A stretch of DNA of 9,655 nucleotides from Acidobacteriota bacterium (GCA_003476685.1 DMVN01000020.1:1-9655); one strand, 5' to 3'; counted from the first letter of the stretch, positions 1 to 7,150 are shown. Made by a program: numbers and translations. The notes: a model not told the origin generated them from the letters alone.

Positions 1-1341
1 GAAGAAGTTGACCTGCTGGTCCAGGGCCATCCCCTGGATGAAATCATCCGTAAACTGCAGCCCCGGGGTAAGGTCGACCTGGTGGGCAAGAGTTTCGGGG
101 TTATTAAGTTCACCATAGACGGACACACCTACGACATTGCCCTGCCCCGGTCTGACCAGCCCAGCCCCGCCCCCGACCACCGGCAACGGGGACACAAGGA
201 TTTCATCATCAAAGCCGACCCCTACCTGCCGCTGGAAAAGGACCTGGAAAGAAGGGATTTCCGCTGTAACAGCCTGGCCATCCGCCTGTCAGATGGTACC
301 TTGATTGACCCCTTCGGCGGAGTCGAAGACATCAGAAATAAAATAATCCGGATAACCAACCCCCGCGCCTTCCCCGACGACCCCCTGCGGGTACTGAGGG
401 CCGCCAGGTTTGCCTCGGTCCTGGAATTCTCCATAGACCCGGAAATTTACCTGCTGGCCAAGGAGATAGAGCTCAAGGGACTGAGTGTGGAAAGGGTCAA
501 TGAAGAGCTGTTTAAAATTCTGCTTCTGTCGCGCCGGCCTTCCCGCGGCCTGCAGGAAATGCACCGGCTGAACGTCCTGCGGCAGCTTTTTCCCGAGCTT
601 TACCGCCTGACCCTGGCCATCCAGGATTCAATTTTTCACCCGGAAAAGGACGAGCTCGGCCACCACACCGTCTGGGCCCATACCCTGCTGGCGGTCGACC
701 AGGCCCGGGTTATTGCTGACCTGACCGGGCTGGAAGTCACCAGAAAACTGGCTCTGCTACTGGCCTCCTTGCTCCACGATACTGGCAAACCAGCCACGGC
801 TACCTGGGAATATAAAAAGAACCGGCTGGTCATCACTAACAACGGTCACGACCTGCTGTCAGAAAAAATAGCCAGAAAAGTTTTTAACCGCCAGAAAATT
901 TTCTCCTGGAATGGCTACAACCTGCGGGCGGTGGTGCCGATGCTGATCAGGCATCATCACCGGGCCTCGGAACTCTGGCTCAACCGGAAACTGGTTACCA
1001 AGAAAGCTTTCAACCGCCTGGCGGCTGAGGTCAAGGGAGAAATTGACCTGCTGATTTACCTCGATGCCGCTGACCGGGCCGGTCGCCGGACGAGGCTGCT
1101 AACCCGGCTCGACCGTCAGGCCCTGTGGTTGCTGAAAAAATTTGAAGAACTGAAAATAAACAAGGAAACCATCAAGCCCCTGATCATGGGTCGGGATCTG
1201 ATCAAGCTGGGGATGGAGCCCGGTCCGGAAATGGGCAAGCTTCTGAAAAAACTTTACCGCCTGCAACTGGACAATCGTTTTGAAACCAGGGCTCAGGGAC
1301 TGAAGCTGGCCAGGAAATGGCTTCAGGAGAAAAAAACATGA
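1..1341 (+). CDS. cca: tRNA nucleotidyltransferase (CCA-adding enzyme family) with HD domain, 5'-truncated by window edge
   Basis: Class II nucleotidyltransferase that adds or repairs the 3' CCA of tRNA in the cytoplasm. The frame is open from base 1; the N-terminus with the expected GGxxRD loop lies outside, so 446 residues are seen. In order from the window edge: the end of the metal-binding strand (E2-V-D4-L-L-V), then VDLVGKSFGVIKF (25-37), RRDF (84-87), DPFGG (103-107) and FPDDPLRVLRAARF (124-137), which holds the base-selecting D-D-x-x-R. A C-terminal HD phosphohydrolase-like domain follows, with HH near 221-222, H259-D260, H283 and HHH 318-320. The tail motif GRDLIKLGMEPGP starts near 397. 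A GTG at 82 is in frame, but the upstream residues match the family, so it is not the start. Oddities: the first Asp of the expected DxD reads Glu, and EDxxR reads DDxxR. A poly(A) polymerase role cannot be excluded. It overlaps galE by ATGA. Confidence 0.9.
   Translation, partial: EEVDLLVQGHPLDEIIRKLQPRGKVDLVGKSFGVIKFTIDGHTYDIALPRSDQPSPAPDHRQRGHKDFIIKADPYLPLEKDLERRDFRCNSLAIRLSDGTLIDPFGGVEDIRNKIIRITNPRAFPDDPLRVLRAARFASVLEFSIDPEIYLLAKEIELKGLSVERVNEELFKILLLSRRPSRGLQEMHRLNVLRQLFPELYRLTLAIQDSIFHPEKDELGHHTVWAHTLLAVDQARVIADLTGLEVTRKLALLLASLLHDTGKPATATWEYKKNRLVITNNGHDLLSEKIARKVFNRQKIFSWNGYNLRAVVPMLIRHHHRASELWLNRKLVTKKAFNRLAAEVKGEIDLLIYLDAADRAGRRTRLLTRLDRQALWLLKKFEELKINKETIKPLIMGRDLIKLGMEPGPEMGKLLKKLYRLQLDNRFETRAQGLKLARKWLQEKKT
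1325..1329 (+). promoter_or_regulatory. Shine-Dalgarno site that fixes the galE start
   Basis: AGGAG lies inside the last codons of the preceding gene, 8 bases before the ATG at 1338. It supports that ATG over the upstream in-frame ATG at 1317, which would add seven residues (MASGEKN) before the Rossmann strand and has no comparable site. The ATGA overlap suggests translational coupling. Confidence 0.75.
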
Positions 1342-2306
1342 CCGTAATGGTTACCGGTGGGGCTGGGTACATCGGCTCTCATACCGTTAAAGAACTGCTG
1401 AAGAGAAATTACCGGGTGGTCATCGTGGACAACTTCAGCACCGGTCACCGGGAGCTGATTCCCGGCGGCGACCTGGTTCAGGCTGACTTGAGGTCCCCGG
1501 AGGAGCTGAAAAAAGTTTTTCAGTCCTATCCGGTAGAAGCGGTCCTGCACTTTGCCGCCCTGATTCAGGTGGGCGAATCATATGCCGACCCCCAGAAATA
1601 TTACCTGCATAACCTCTTTTCCAGCTTGAATTTGCTTCGGGCCATGCTGGAGTCCGGGGTTAAATACTTTATCTTTTCGTCCAGCGCAGCCGTTTATGGC
1701 CAACCGCTGGCCACACCCATCCAGGAGGACCACCCCCTGTCCCCCATCAACCCCTACGGAGCCAGCAAGTTTATGATTGAAAGAATTTTGCCCGACTATG
1801 ACCGGGCCTACGGGCTTAAGTATGTTTCCCTGAGATACTTCAATGCGGCCGGGGCCGACCCTGAAGGTCAGCTGGGAGAATGGCATCAACCCGAAACCCA
1901 CCTGATACCCAACATCATGCTCCATCTTCTGGGCCGGAATCCTGGCTTCCAGGTTTTCGGCCAGGATTTCCCCACACCTGACGGCACGGCCATCAGGGAT
2001 TACATCCACGTGACCGACCTGGCCCGGGCCCATGTGCTGGCTCTGGAAAAGCTCCGGTCTGAAAACCAGAGCCAGGTCATCAACCTCGGCTCCTCACGCG
2101 GCTATTCTGTCCTGGAGGTTATCCGGACCGCGGAAAAGGTGACGGGGAAAAAGGTTGACCTGAAGTTCGGTCCCCGCCGGCCCGGCGACGTCCCGGTTCT
2201 CCTGGCCTCGAGCTTAAAAGCTGAAACCTGGCTGGGCTGGCAACGGGAGTTTTCCGACCTGGAATTCATCATCGAAACCGCCTGGAACTGGCACCGTAAA
2301 AGTTGA
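1338..2306 (+). CDS. galE: UDP-glucose 4-epimerase
   Basis: Cytoplasmic short-chain dehydrogenase/reductase that interconverts UDP-glucose and UDP-galactose using tightly bound NAD, feeding galactose metabolism and surface polysaccharide synthesis. The protein is 322 residues, close to the usual 330-340. An N-terminal Rossmann nucleotide-binding motif GGAGYIG (7-13) follows the first strand. The catalytic Ser sits in SSSAAVYG (Ser116), and Tyr140 and Lys144 form the YxxxK pair (YGASK). The segment RYFNAAGADPEGQLGE (about 166-181) and the later PTPDGTAIRDYIHVTDLA (about 212-229) are characteristic of GalE. The start is the ATG overlapping the upstream stop, with AGGAG 8 bases before it. The gene is probably co-transcribed with the nucleotidyltransferase gene. 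Specificity for UDP-Glc rather than UDP-GlcNAc cannot be settled by eye. Confidence 0.93.
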   Translation: MTVMVTGGAGYIGSHTVKELLKRNYRVVIVDNFSTGHRELIPGGDLVQADLRSPEELKKVFQSYPVEAVLHFAALIQVGESYADPQKYYLHNLFSSLNLLRAMLESGVKYFIFSSSAAVYGQPLATPIQEDHPLSPINPYGASKFMIERILPDYDRAYGLKYVSLRYFNAAGADPEGQLGEWHQPETHLIPNIMLHLLGRNPGFQVFGQDFPTPDGTAIRDYIHVTDLARAHVLALEKLRSENQSQVINLGSSRGYSVLEVIRTAEKVTGKKVDLKFGPRRPGDVPVLLASSLKAETWLGWQREFSDLEFIIETAWNWHRKS

Positions 2307-2309
2307 GCT

Positions 2310-2329
2310 CCCGGCCAGAAGGTTCCGGG
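2310..2329 (+). terminator. Weak hairpin after galE
   Basis: CCCGG (2310-2314) can pair with CCGGG (2325-2329), with an inner CC/GG extension. It starts four bases after the galE stop and precedes the promoter of the next gene. No T-run follows, so an intrinsic terminator is only a possibility. Confidence 0.25.
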
Positions 2330-2335
2330 CAGTGG

Positions 2336-2364
2336 TTGATTAATAGAACGGATGATGTTATAAA
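2336..2364 (+). promoter_or_regulatory. Sigma-70-type extended -10 promoter for the mltD-like gene
   Basis: TTGATT (2336-2341) and TATAAA (2359-2364) are separated by exactly 17 bases. TG at 2356-2357 gives an extended -10 (TGnTATAAA). Transcription would start near 2371, leaving a leader of about 14 bases that is mostly the ribosome binding site (GGAG at 2374-2377). This separates the cell-wall genes from cca-galE. Confidence 0.6.
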
Positions 2365-2384
2365 CATAAGACTGGAGTCATTAG

Positions 2385-4019
2385 ATGTGTTATCGTTTTC
2401 CTCTTATCCAGATTCTACTGGCAGCCGCATTAATCCTTAATTTTTCCTGTTCATCAGCTCCGAAAAAAACAGTCATGCCCGGAACTTCAGACCGGATAAA
2501 GGTTGAAGAAAAAACCCCGCCCCGGGAAGAAACTCCGCCGGAAAGGGCCGCCGCCGGAGACCAGGTCAATTCTCAGAATGCGGAAAATAAAGCCAGCGAA
2601 CCCGAAACCCAGGACAGTCCGGCCCAGACCGAGGAGGTCTACGCCCTGATTCAGGAAGCCCAGACCGCTCTGGAAAGGGGTGAACTGGACCAGGCCCTGA
2701 CCCTGCTCGACCAGGCTTATTCTGTCCTGTTGAGAATTGAGGCCCCACCCGAGTCAGAACTTTACCAGGAAAAGAATGATTTGAGAATTTTGCTAGCTCA
2801 GAAAATCCAGAAGGTCTACGCCTTCCGCCTCCAGGCTCCGATTAGCAATCACAAGACTATCCCTCTGGTTGATAACAAGTGGGTTCAGGTGGAGATCAAA
2901 TCATTCCAGACGGTCGAGCGCAAGTTTTTTGAAGAAGCCTACCGCCGGTCCGGGCAGTACCGGTCAATGATCGTGGAAGAACTCAAGAAAGCCGGATTGC
3001 CGGAAGAACTGAGCTGGCTGCCGTTGATTGAAAGCGGCTATAAAACCCGAGCCCTATCGCGGGCCAGAGCTCTTGGCCTGTGGCAGTTTATAGCCTCTAC
3101 CGGCTACCGCTACGGGCTCAGGCGGGATAAATTCATAGATGAAAGGATGGACCCGGTCAAATCCACCCGGGCGGCCATTAAGTATCTGCAGGAATTGCAT
3201 GACTTCTTCGGCGACTGGACCACAGCCATCGCCGCTTACAATTGCGGCGAAATAAGGGTCCAGAACGTTATCCGGGCTCAGAAAATTGATTACCTGGACA
3301 ACTTCTGGGACCTGTTTGCCAACCTGCCCTATGAAACGGCCCGGTACGTTCCCCGCTTCATCGCCACCTTAATGATTATCGAAAACTCCGAAAAGTTCGG
3401 TTTCAACCTGCCCCAGCCTGAACCGCCCCTGAGCTACGAGACTGTTACCCTGCAGAAGCCAGTTAAGCTATCGGTTCTGGCCTCGAAACTTGGTCTCAGT
3501 CAGGAGCAACTGGTGCAACTGAATCCGGAGCTGCGGCATGACTCCACACCCGACTACCAGTATGAACTGCGGGTGCCCGCCGGCTGGGCGGAGCCCGCTC
3601 TGGCCTGCTTAAATGAACTGCCTAACTGGATGCCGCCGGAAGCCGTTTTCGGCTGGCATACGGTCAGGAAAGGTGAAACTCTGGGCCTGATTGCCAGGCG
3701 CTACCGGACTACCATCCAGGCTATTGTCAGGCTAAATAATCTCAAGAATTCGAGACTGATCTATCCCGGCCAGAGGCTTAAAATTCCGGGCAGAGCCCAG
3801 GGTTTGAGTCCGGCCGAAGATGATAGCGGCCCCATCACGCTGGCTTCCGGCCAGGCTTCAACTCCGGACCAGGCCATCGTCTATGTGGTTAAGGCCGGCG
3901 ATACCCTCTATCAGATTTCCAAAAGTTACGGGGTCAGCGTTGACCGGATAAAAAGAGATAATAACCTGAGTGACGATAACCTGGTTCCGGGTCAAAAATT
4001 GATCATTAAAACCAATTAA
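2385..4019 (+). CDS. mltD: MltD-like membrane-bound lytic murein transglycosylase with LysM repeats
   Basis: Cleaves the MurNAc-GlcNAc bond of peptidoglycan, giving 1,6-anhydromuropeptides, from the envelope. The N-terminus is a signal peptide (hydrophobic 6-20) ending at Cys22; the lipobox (N-F-S-C) is loose, so lipidation is probable rather than certain. Residues 30-82 are a polar, Glu/Pro-rich linker; 83-115 look like a TPR-type helical hairpin. The SLT domain spans about 195-300: catalytic Glu216 in LPLIESGY, GLWQF (231-235) and AYNCG (284-288). Two clear LysM peptidoglycan-binding repeats lie at 424-468 and 499-542, and 350-398 looks like a degenerate third. The arrangement resembles E. 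coli MltD, but with an extra helical N-terminal segment. ATG follows GGAG by 7 bases. It precedes the beta-lactamase-fold gene by 36 bases, probably in one transcript. Confidence 0.9.
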   Translation: MCYRFPLIQILLAAALILNFSCSSAPKKTVMPGTSDRIKVEEKTPPREETPPERAAAGDQVNSQNAENKASEPETQDSPAQTEEVYALIQEAQTALERGELDQALTLLDQAYSVLLRIEAPPESELYQEKNDLRILLAQKIQKVYAFRLQAPISNHKTIPLVDNKWVQVEIKSFQTVERKFFEEAYRRSGQYRSMIVEELKKAGLPEELSWLPLIESGYKTRALSRARALGLWQFIASTGYRYGLRRDKFIDERMDPVKSTRAAIKYLQELHDFFGDWTTAIAAYNCGEIRVQNVIRAQKIDYLDNFWDLFANLPYETARYVPRFIATLMIIENSEKFGFNLPQPEPPLSYETVTLQKPVKLSVLASKLGLSQEQLVQLNPELRHDSTPDYQYELRVPAGWAEPALACLNELPNWMPPEAVFGWHTVRKGETLGLIARRYRTTIQAIVRLNNLKNSRLIYPGQRLKIPGRAQGLSPAEDDSGPITLASGQASTPDQAIVYVVKAGDTLYQISKSYGVSVDRIKRDNNLSDDNLVPGQKLIIKTN

Positions 4020-4055
4020 AAGATCTTAAAAGGAAGATAGAGGGAGGGGCTAAAA

Positions 4056-4982
4056 ATGAAGGCAAAAAACCAGAGGCTTCTGGTCTGGCTGCTGGGAATC
4101 TCGCTGCTGCTGGTGGGATGGCGACTTCCGGCCGGGGCCGAGAATAAGGTTAGCCAGCTGGAAGCCAGGTTAACCGGGCAACTGGCAGCCATCAAAGATT
4201 CCCTGGACGGCATCCTCGGCCTGGCCATCAAAGACCTGGTCACAGGCAAGACCATCTTTATCAACGAAAATGAAATCTTCCCCCAGGCCAGTTCCATCAA
4301 GATCGCTATCTTAATGGAGGTCCTGAAACAGGCAGAAGAAAACCGCCTGCGGCTGGAGGATTTTGTCGACCTCAAGCCCGAAAATAAGGTGGGGGGCGGA
4401 CCCATCCTGAATTTCCTGGGAAATCCTTCACTCCGGCTTTCGGTCCACGACCTCTGCGTTCTGATGATCGTTCTGTCCGACAATACGGCCACCAACTTGC
4501 TCATCGACCTGGTGGGCATGGAAGCCGTAAACCGGCGCTTACAAGTCCTGGGACTAAACCAGACCAGGCTCAGGAGAAAAATGATGGACCTCAAGGCAGC
4601 CGAGGAAGGGCGGGAGAATATTTCAACACCCAGAGAAATGCTGAGCCTGCTGGAGAAAATCTGGCAGGGAAAAGTCCTGGGGGCCGAACAGCGCCAGCTG
4701 TTCTTTGATTTTCTGTCACTGCCCAAGGAAAGTCCACTGCAGCAGGCAGTACCAGATGGGGTCACCGTGGCCGATAAGCCGGGGGAACTGGAGGCGGTGC
4801 GCTGTGATTCGGGCCTGGTTTTCCTGAGAAAGAGGCCCTACATCATCTGCGTGATGACCACTTACCTGGGACCCCGGGAAGACGGGAATGCGATCATCAG
4901 GAAAATAGGCCGCCTGGTCTATGAACATTTCGACCGCCTGGAAAGGTCAAGCGAATACGGCCGGATAATTTCCGAAAGGTAA
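4056..4982 (+). CDS. Secreted class A beta-lactamase-fold serine hydrolase with KPG in place of KTG
   Basis: 308 residues with a cleavable Sec signal peptide: K/R start, hydrophobic 8-20, cleavage likely after A-G-A28. The mature part matches the serine beta-lactamase-like family related to class A enzymes. The nucleophile motif is S79-S-I-K82 and the SDN loop is S141-D-N143. ENISTPREM (187-195) is the helix following the omega-loop position. The third motif reads K241-P-G243 rather than K-T/S-G. The general-base Glu of the omega loop is not obvious: the segment 173-187 (RRKMMDLKAAEEGRE) has no ExxLN. The fold and active Ser/Lys are clear. Whether it hydrolyses beta-lactams, trims peptidoglycan peptides, or only binds them is not. 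A strong GGGAGGGG ends 7 bases before the ATG. It follows the mltD-like gene closely, which favours a cell-wall role. Confidence 0.85.
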   Translation: MKAKNQRLLVWLLGISLLLVGWRLPAGAENKVSQLEARLTGQLAAIKDSLDGILGLAIKDLVTGKTIFINENEIFPQASSIKIAILMEVLKQAEENRLRLEDFVDLKPENKVGGGPILNFLGNPSLRLSVHDLCVLMIVLSDNTATNLLIDLVGMEAVNRRLQVLGLNQTRLRRKMMDLKAAEEGRENISTPREMLSLLEKIWQGKVLGAEQRQLFFDFLSLPKESPLQQAVPDGVTVADKPGELEAVRCDSGLVFLRKRPYIICVMTTYLGPREDGNAIIRKIGRLVYEHFDRLERSSEYGRIISER

Positions 4983-5006
4983 GATGAGTCAGGCCGTCAC
5001 CTTACC
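4978..5006. terminator. Symmetric hairpin joining the stops of two convergent genes
   Basis: Arms 4978-4987 and 4997-5006 pair at 9 of 10 positions (GGTAAG/CTTACC, one A-C mismatch, TGA/TCA) around a 9-base loop. The TAA of the plus-strand gene (4980-4982) and the TAA of the minus-strand gene (5002-5004) both lie inside the arms. A shared bidirectional terminator is plausible from its position, but there is no T-run on either side. Confidence 0.4.
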
Positions 5007-6141
5007 ATTCAGGGATGGTCGGCTCTACACCCAATCCGGGCCGGTCAGGCAGCAGCCAGCGGTCCCCGTCCAGGCTTAAGCCACGGAATGGGTCATTATT
5101 GATCAGAAGATTGCCGTCGAGATCAGCATAATCGAAAAGAGGGGTCAGGCTGGCGGCAGCGGCAATGGCCAGAGAGCTCTCTATCATGCAGCCAATCATC
5201 ACCTTCAGGCCAAAAGCCCGGGCCACAGAGACCAGCCTCAGGGCTTCCTGCAGGCCACCGCACTTCATCAGCTTTATATTTATGCCATGAAAAGCCGAGG
5301 CCAGGGCCGGGACATCCTGTATTTTATGAACACTTTCGTCGGCGATGATGGGAATCTTCACCCGTTCTTTCAGCCAGCGATGGTCTTCCAGATTATCAGC
5401 CGGAAGCGGTTGTTCCACAAACTCCACTCCCCTCTCAGCCATCCAGTTAATCATCTCCAGGGCCTGCTGGCGATCCTTCCAGCCCTCGTTGGCATCGACG
5501 ATCAGTGGCCGGTCGGTTACGTCCCTTATGCCTTCGATATGTTTCTTATCATCCGCCACTCCCACCTTGATTTTAAGCCTTCTGAAGGCGGGAGCGGATT
5601 GAGCTGTCTTCTGCATGACTTCCACCTCGTCTATGCCAATGGAAAAAGTAGTGGGCAGGGTTTTATTCCGGTCCAGGCCGAAAAATTTGTAGAGCGGGAC
5701 CTTTAAGCTCTTGCTGACCCAGTCCAGGATGGCCATATCCAGGGCAGCTTTGGCTGCGTTCTGCCCGGAGCTCAGGGCTTCCAGTTCCCGCCACCGGTGC
5801 TGATATTCCCAGAGATCTTTTTCCAGCACCGGCCTGGCCTTATGGATGAATTCCTGGTTGCTCTCGGCGCTTTCCTGATAACGGGGTATGGGAGCAGCTT
5901 CGCCATACCCCACTATACCATCCTTTTCCAGTCTGACCAGGACATTCCTCCTGGTATTCCAGGTTCCGCGGGACAGAGTCCAGGCCTGGCGCAGCTGCAA
6001 CTCATAGATAATAGTTGTGACTTTCAGGGGGCCGGCTTGCAGCCGGTATTCTTTCTCTTTTCTTATTCCCTTCTGACAGCCGCTCCAAAAAGAAGAAGCC
6101 ACCAGAAGACCGCTGGTTTTCAAGAAGTCTTTCCGCTTCAT
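5002..6141 (-). CDS. Dipeptide epimerase (L-Ala-D/L-Glu type), enolase superfamily, with an export-type N-terminus
   Basis: Member of the muconate-lactonizing subgroup of the enolase superfamily, 379 residues. The catalytic pair is K190-I-K192 on the second barrel strand and K290 (NIKLMKCGG) on the sixth. The Mg ligands are D216 (VDANEGW), E243 (VEQPL) and D268 (ADES). D340-L-D342 on the eighth strand is the DxD that in Ala-Glu epimerases holds the dipeptide amino group. The family converts L-Ala-D-Glu from murein into L-Ala-L-Glu; other dipeptides are possible. The odd part is the first 35 residues: R-K-D-F-L-K (3-8), like a Tat signal with R-R changed to R-K, a short hydrophobic run, then WSGC22 and a lysine-rich spacer. 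This suggests an exported, possibly lipidated enzyme. GGGAGGG lies 4 bases before the ATG, which supports this start. It is divergent from an NlpC/P60 gene. Confidence 0.88.
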   Translation of the reverse strand: MKRKDFLKTSGLLVASSFWSGCQKGIRKEKEYRLQAGPLKVTTIIYELQLRQAWTLSRGTWNTRRNVLVRLEKDGIVGYGEAAPIPRYQESAESNQEFIHKARPVLEKDLWEYQHRWRELEALSSGQNAAKAALDMAILDWVSKSLKVPLYKFFGLDRNKTLPTTFSIGIDEVEVMQKTAQSAPAFRRLKIKVGVADDKKHIEGIRDVTDRPLIVDANEGWKDRQQALEMINWMAERGVEFVEQPLPADNLEDHRWLKERVKIPIIADESVHKIQDVPALASAFHGINIKLMKCGGLQEALRLVSVARAFGLKVMIGCMIESSLAIAAAASLTPLFDYADLDGNLLINNDPFRGLSLDGDRWLLPDRPGLGVEPTIPEW

Positions 6142-6161
6142 TTCGCCCTCCCGAGTTTTCT

Positions 6162-6190
6162 ATTTTAATTCAAAGCTGACCTGCCGACAA
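6162..6190 (-). promoter_or_regulatory. Promoter for the epimerase gene
   Basis: On the minus strand, TTGTCG (6185-6190) and TAAAAT (6162-6167) are separated by 17 bases. Initiation near 6155 would give a leader of about 14 bases containing little more than the GGGAGGG site at 6146-6152. The -35 ends five bases from the T-run that would serve the opposite promoter. Confidence 0.5.
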
Positions 6191-6194
6191 AACC

Positions 6195-6224
6195 TTTTTT
6201 CTGCGGATTAAATGATAGTATAAT
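6195..6224 (+). promoter_or_regulatory. Promoter for the NlpC/P60 gene
   Basis: A perfect TATAAT (6219-6224) lies just upstream of AAGGAGG. The -35 region is only a T-run (6195-6200), a poor match, so the promoter may be weak or helped by an activator. Initiation near 6231 gives a leader of about 17 bases. Confidence 0.5.
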
Positions 6225-6231
6225 GTGGCAG

Positions 6232-6238
6232 AAGGAGG
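6232..6238 (+). promoter_or_regulatory. Shine-Dalgarno site shared by two possible starts
   Basis: AAGGAGG lies 6 bases from GTG 6245 and 9 bases from the adjacent in-frame ATG 6248. Both spacings work. ATG is chosen as the commoner start; the difference is one Met. Confidence 0.8.
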
Positions 6239-6247
6239 CTGGACGTG

Positions 6248-7150
6248 ATGAGAAAATTTATAATCATAGCGGCCTTACTTATGATGACGATCTCAATCAA
6301 CTCCTGCCAGAAGGCGGAAGTCACTGCTGTGGCCGGGGTAATCATCACCCCGGTCGAAAACATGTATTCACGGGCCGACGACCAGGCTGATGTGGTCAGC
6401 CAGGCTCTGCTCGGCACCACGGTAAAAATTCTGAAAAGCGAAAAAACGACCGGAAGGCAGGTCTGGTATCAGGTCGAAACTCCCGACACCTACCAGGGGT
6501 GGGTTTCAGGCCGGGCTCTTCGCCTCTATGCCCCAGATGAAAAACCCTACGCCGCAGAGGGCCAGGTGATGGAAATAACCAGCCTGATGGCCTATATCTA
6601 TGCTGAGCCCGACGTGACCAAACAGAAACCGCTGCTTTTTGCTCCCATCAGTTCTGTCCTGGTGCTGGACAAGTATGAGGGGCGCTGGGGCCAGGTCATT
6701 CTGCCCGATAATCGCCGGGCCCACATCCAGATGGGCGACGGGCAGGTCCGGCAGGCTCCCTTTCAAAGGCCGCGCCTGAGCCCGGAACAGATGGTGGAAC
6801 TGGCCAGGAGATTCCTGGGACTCCCCTATTTCTGGGGCGGCACCAGCCCCCTGGGGCTAGACTGCTCGGGTTATGTTCAGTTAATCTACAGGCTGAGCGG
6901 GGTGGAAATCCTGAGGGATGCCGACATTCAGTTCACCAGCTCCGGGCTGCTGGAAGTACCAAAAGGCCAGGAACGAACAGGAGACCTGGTGTTTTTTGGC
7001 CGCAAGAGCATCAGCCACGTGGGCATGATGATTAACGAGCGGGAGTTCATCCACGCCACCACCAACCAGCGGCCGCTGGTCCAGGTTTCCAATCTGTATG
7101 ACGAGTACTGGCAGAGTATCTACCAGGGTTGCCGGCGCCCGAAGGATTGA
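6248..7150 (+). CDS. SH3-NlpC/P60 cell-wall endopeptidase lipoprotein (YkfC-like)
   Basis: 300 residues. The N-terminus is a lipoprotein signal (hydrophobic 4-17, lipobox I-N-S-C20). Two bacterial SH3-like domains follow: about 30-97, with GWVSGRALRLY at its end, and about 103-165. The NlpC/P60 cysteine peptidase domain occupies about 178-296, with LPYFWGG (192-198), nucleophile C206 in LDCSGY, H257 in SHVGMM and H269 in FIHAT. This order is that of gamma-D-glutamyl-L-diamino acid endopeptidases such as YkfC, which release L-Ala-D-Glu from murein stem peptides. The gene is divergent from a dipeptide epimerase gene whose family acts on exactly that product, which strengthens the assignment. 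Exact bond specificity is inferred. Lipidation would place the enzyme on the membrane facing peptidoglycan. Confidence 0.88.
   Translation: MRKFIIIAALLMMTISINSCQKAEVTAVAGVIITPVENMYSRADDQADVVSQALLGTTVKILKSEKTTGRQVWYQVETPDTYQGWVSGRALRLYAPDEKPYAAEGQVMEITSLMAYIYAEPDVTKQKPLLFAPISSVLVLDKYEGRWGQVILPDNRRAHIQMGDGQVRQAPFQRPRLSPEQMVELARRFLGLPYFWGGTSPLGLDCSGYVQLIYRLSGVEILRDADIQFTSSGLLEVPKGQERTGDLVFFGRKSISHVGMMINEREFIHATTNQRPLVQVSNLYDEYWQSIYQGCRRPKD

Noticed and set aside
82..84. GTG as the start of the nucleotidyltransferase
   Set aside because: The upstream in-frame residues (DLLVQGHPLDE and on) match the family, so the gene enters from outside the window.
1578..2033. 151-codon open frame on the minus strand
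   Set aside because: Antisense to the conserved core of galE, with no independent support.
4016..4765. 249-codon open frame on the minus strand
   Set aside because: Antisense to the beta-lactamase-fold gene; Ser/Arg-rich composition typical of a reverse-frame shadow.
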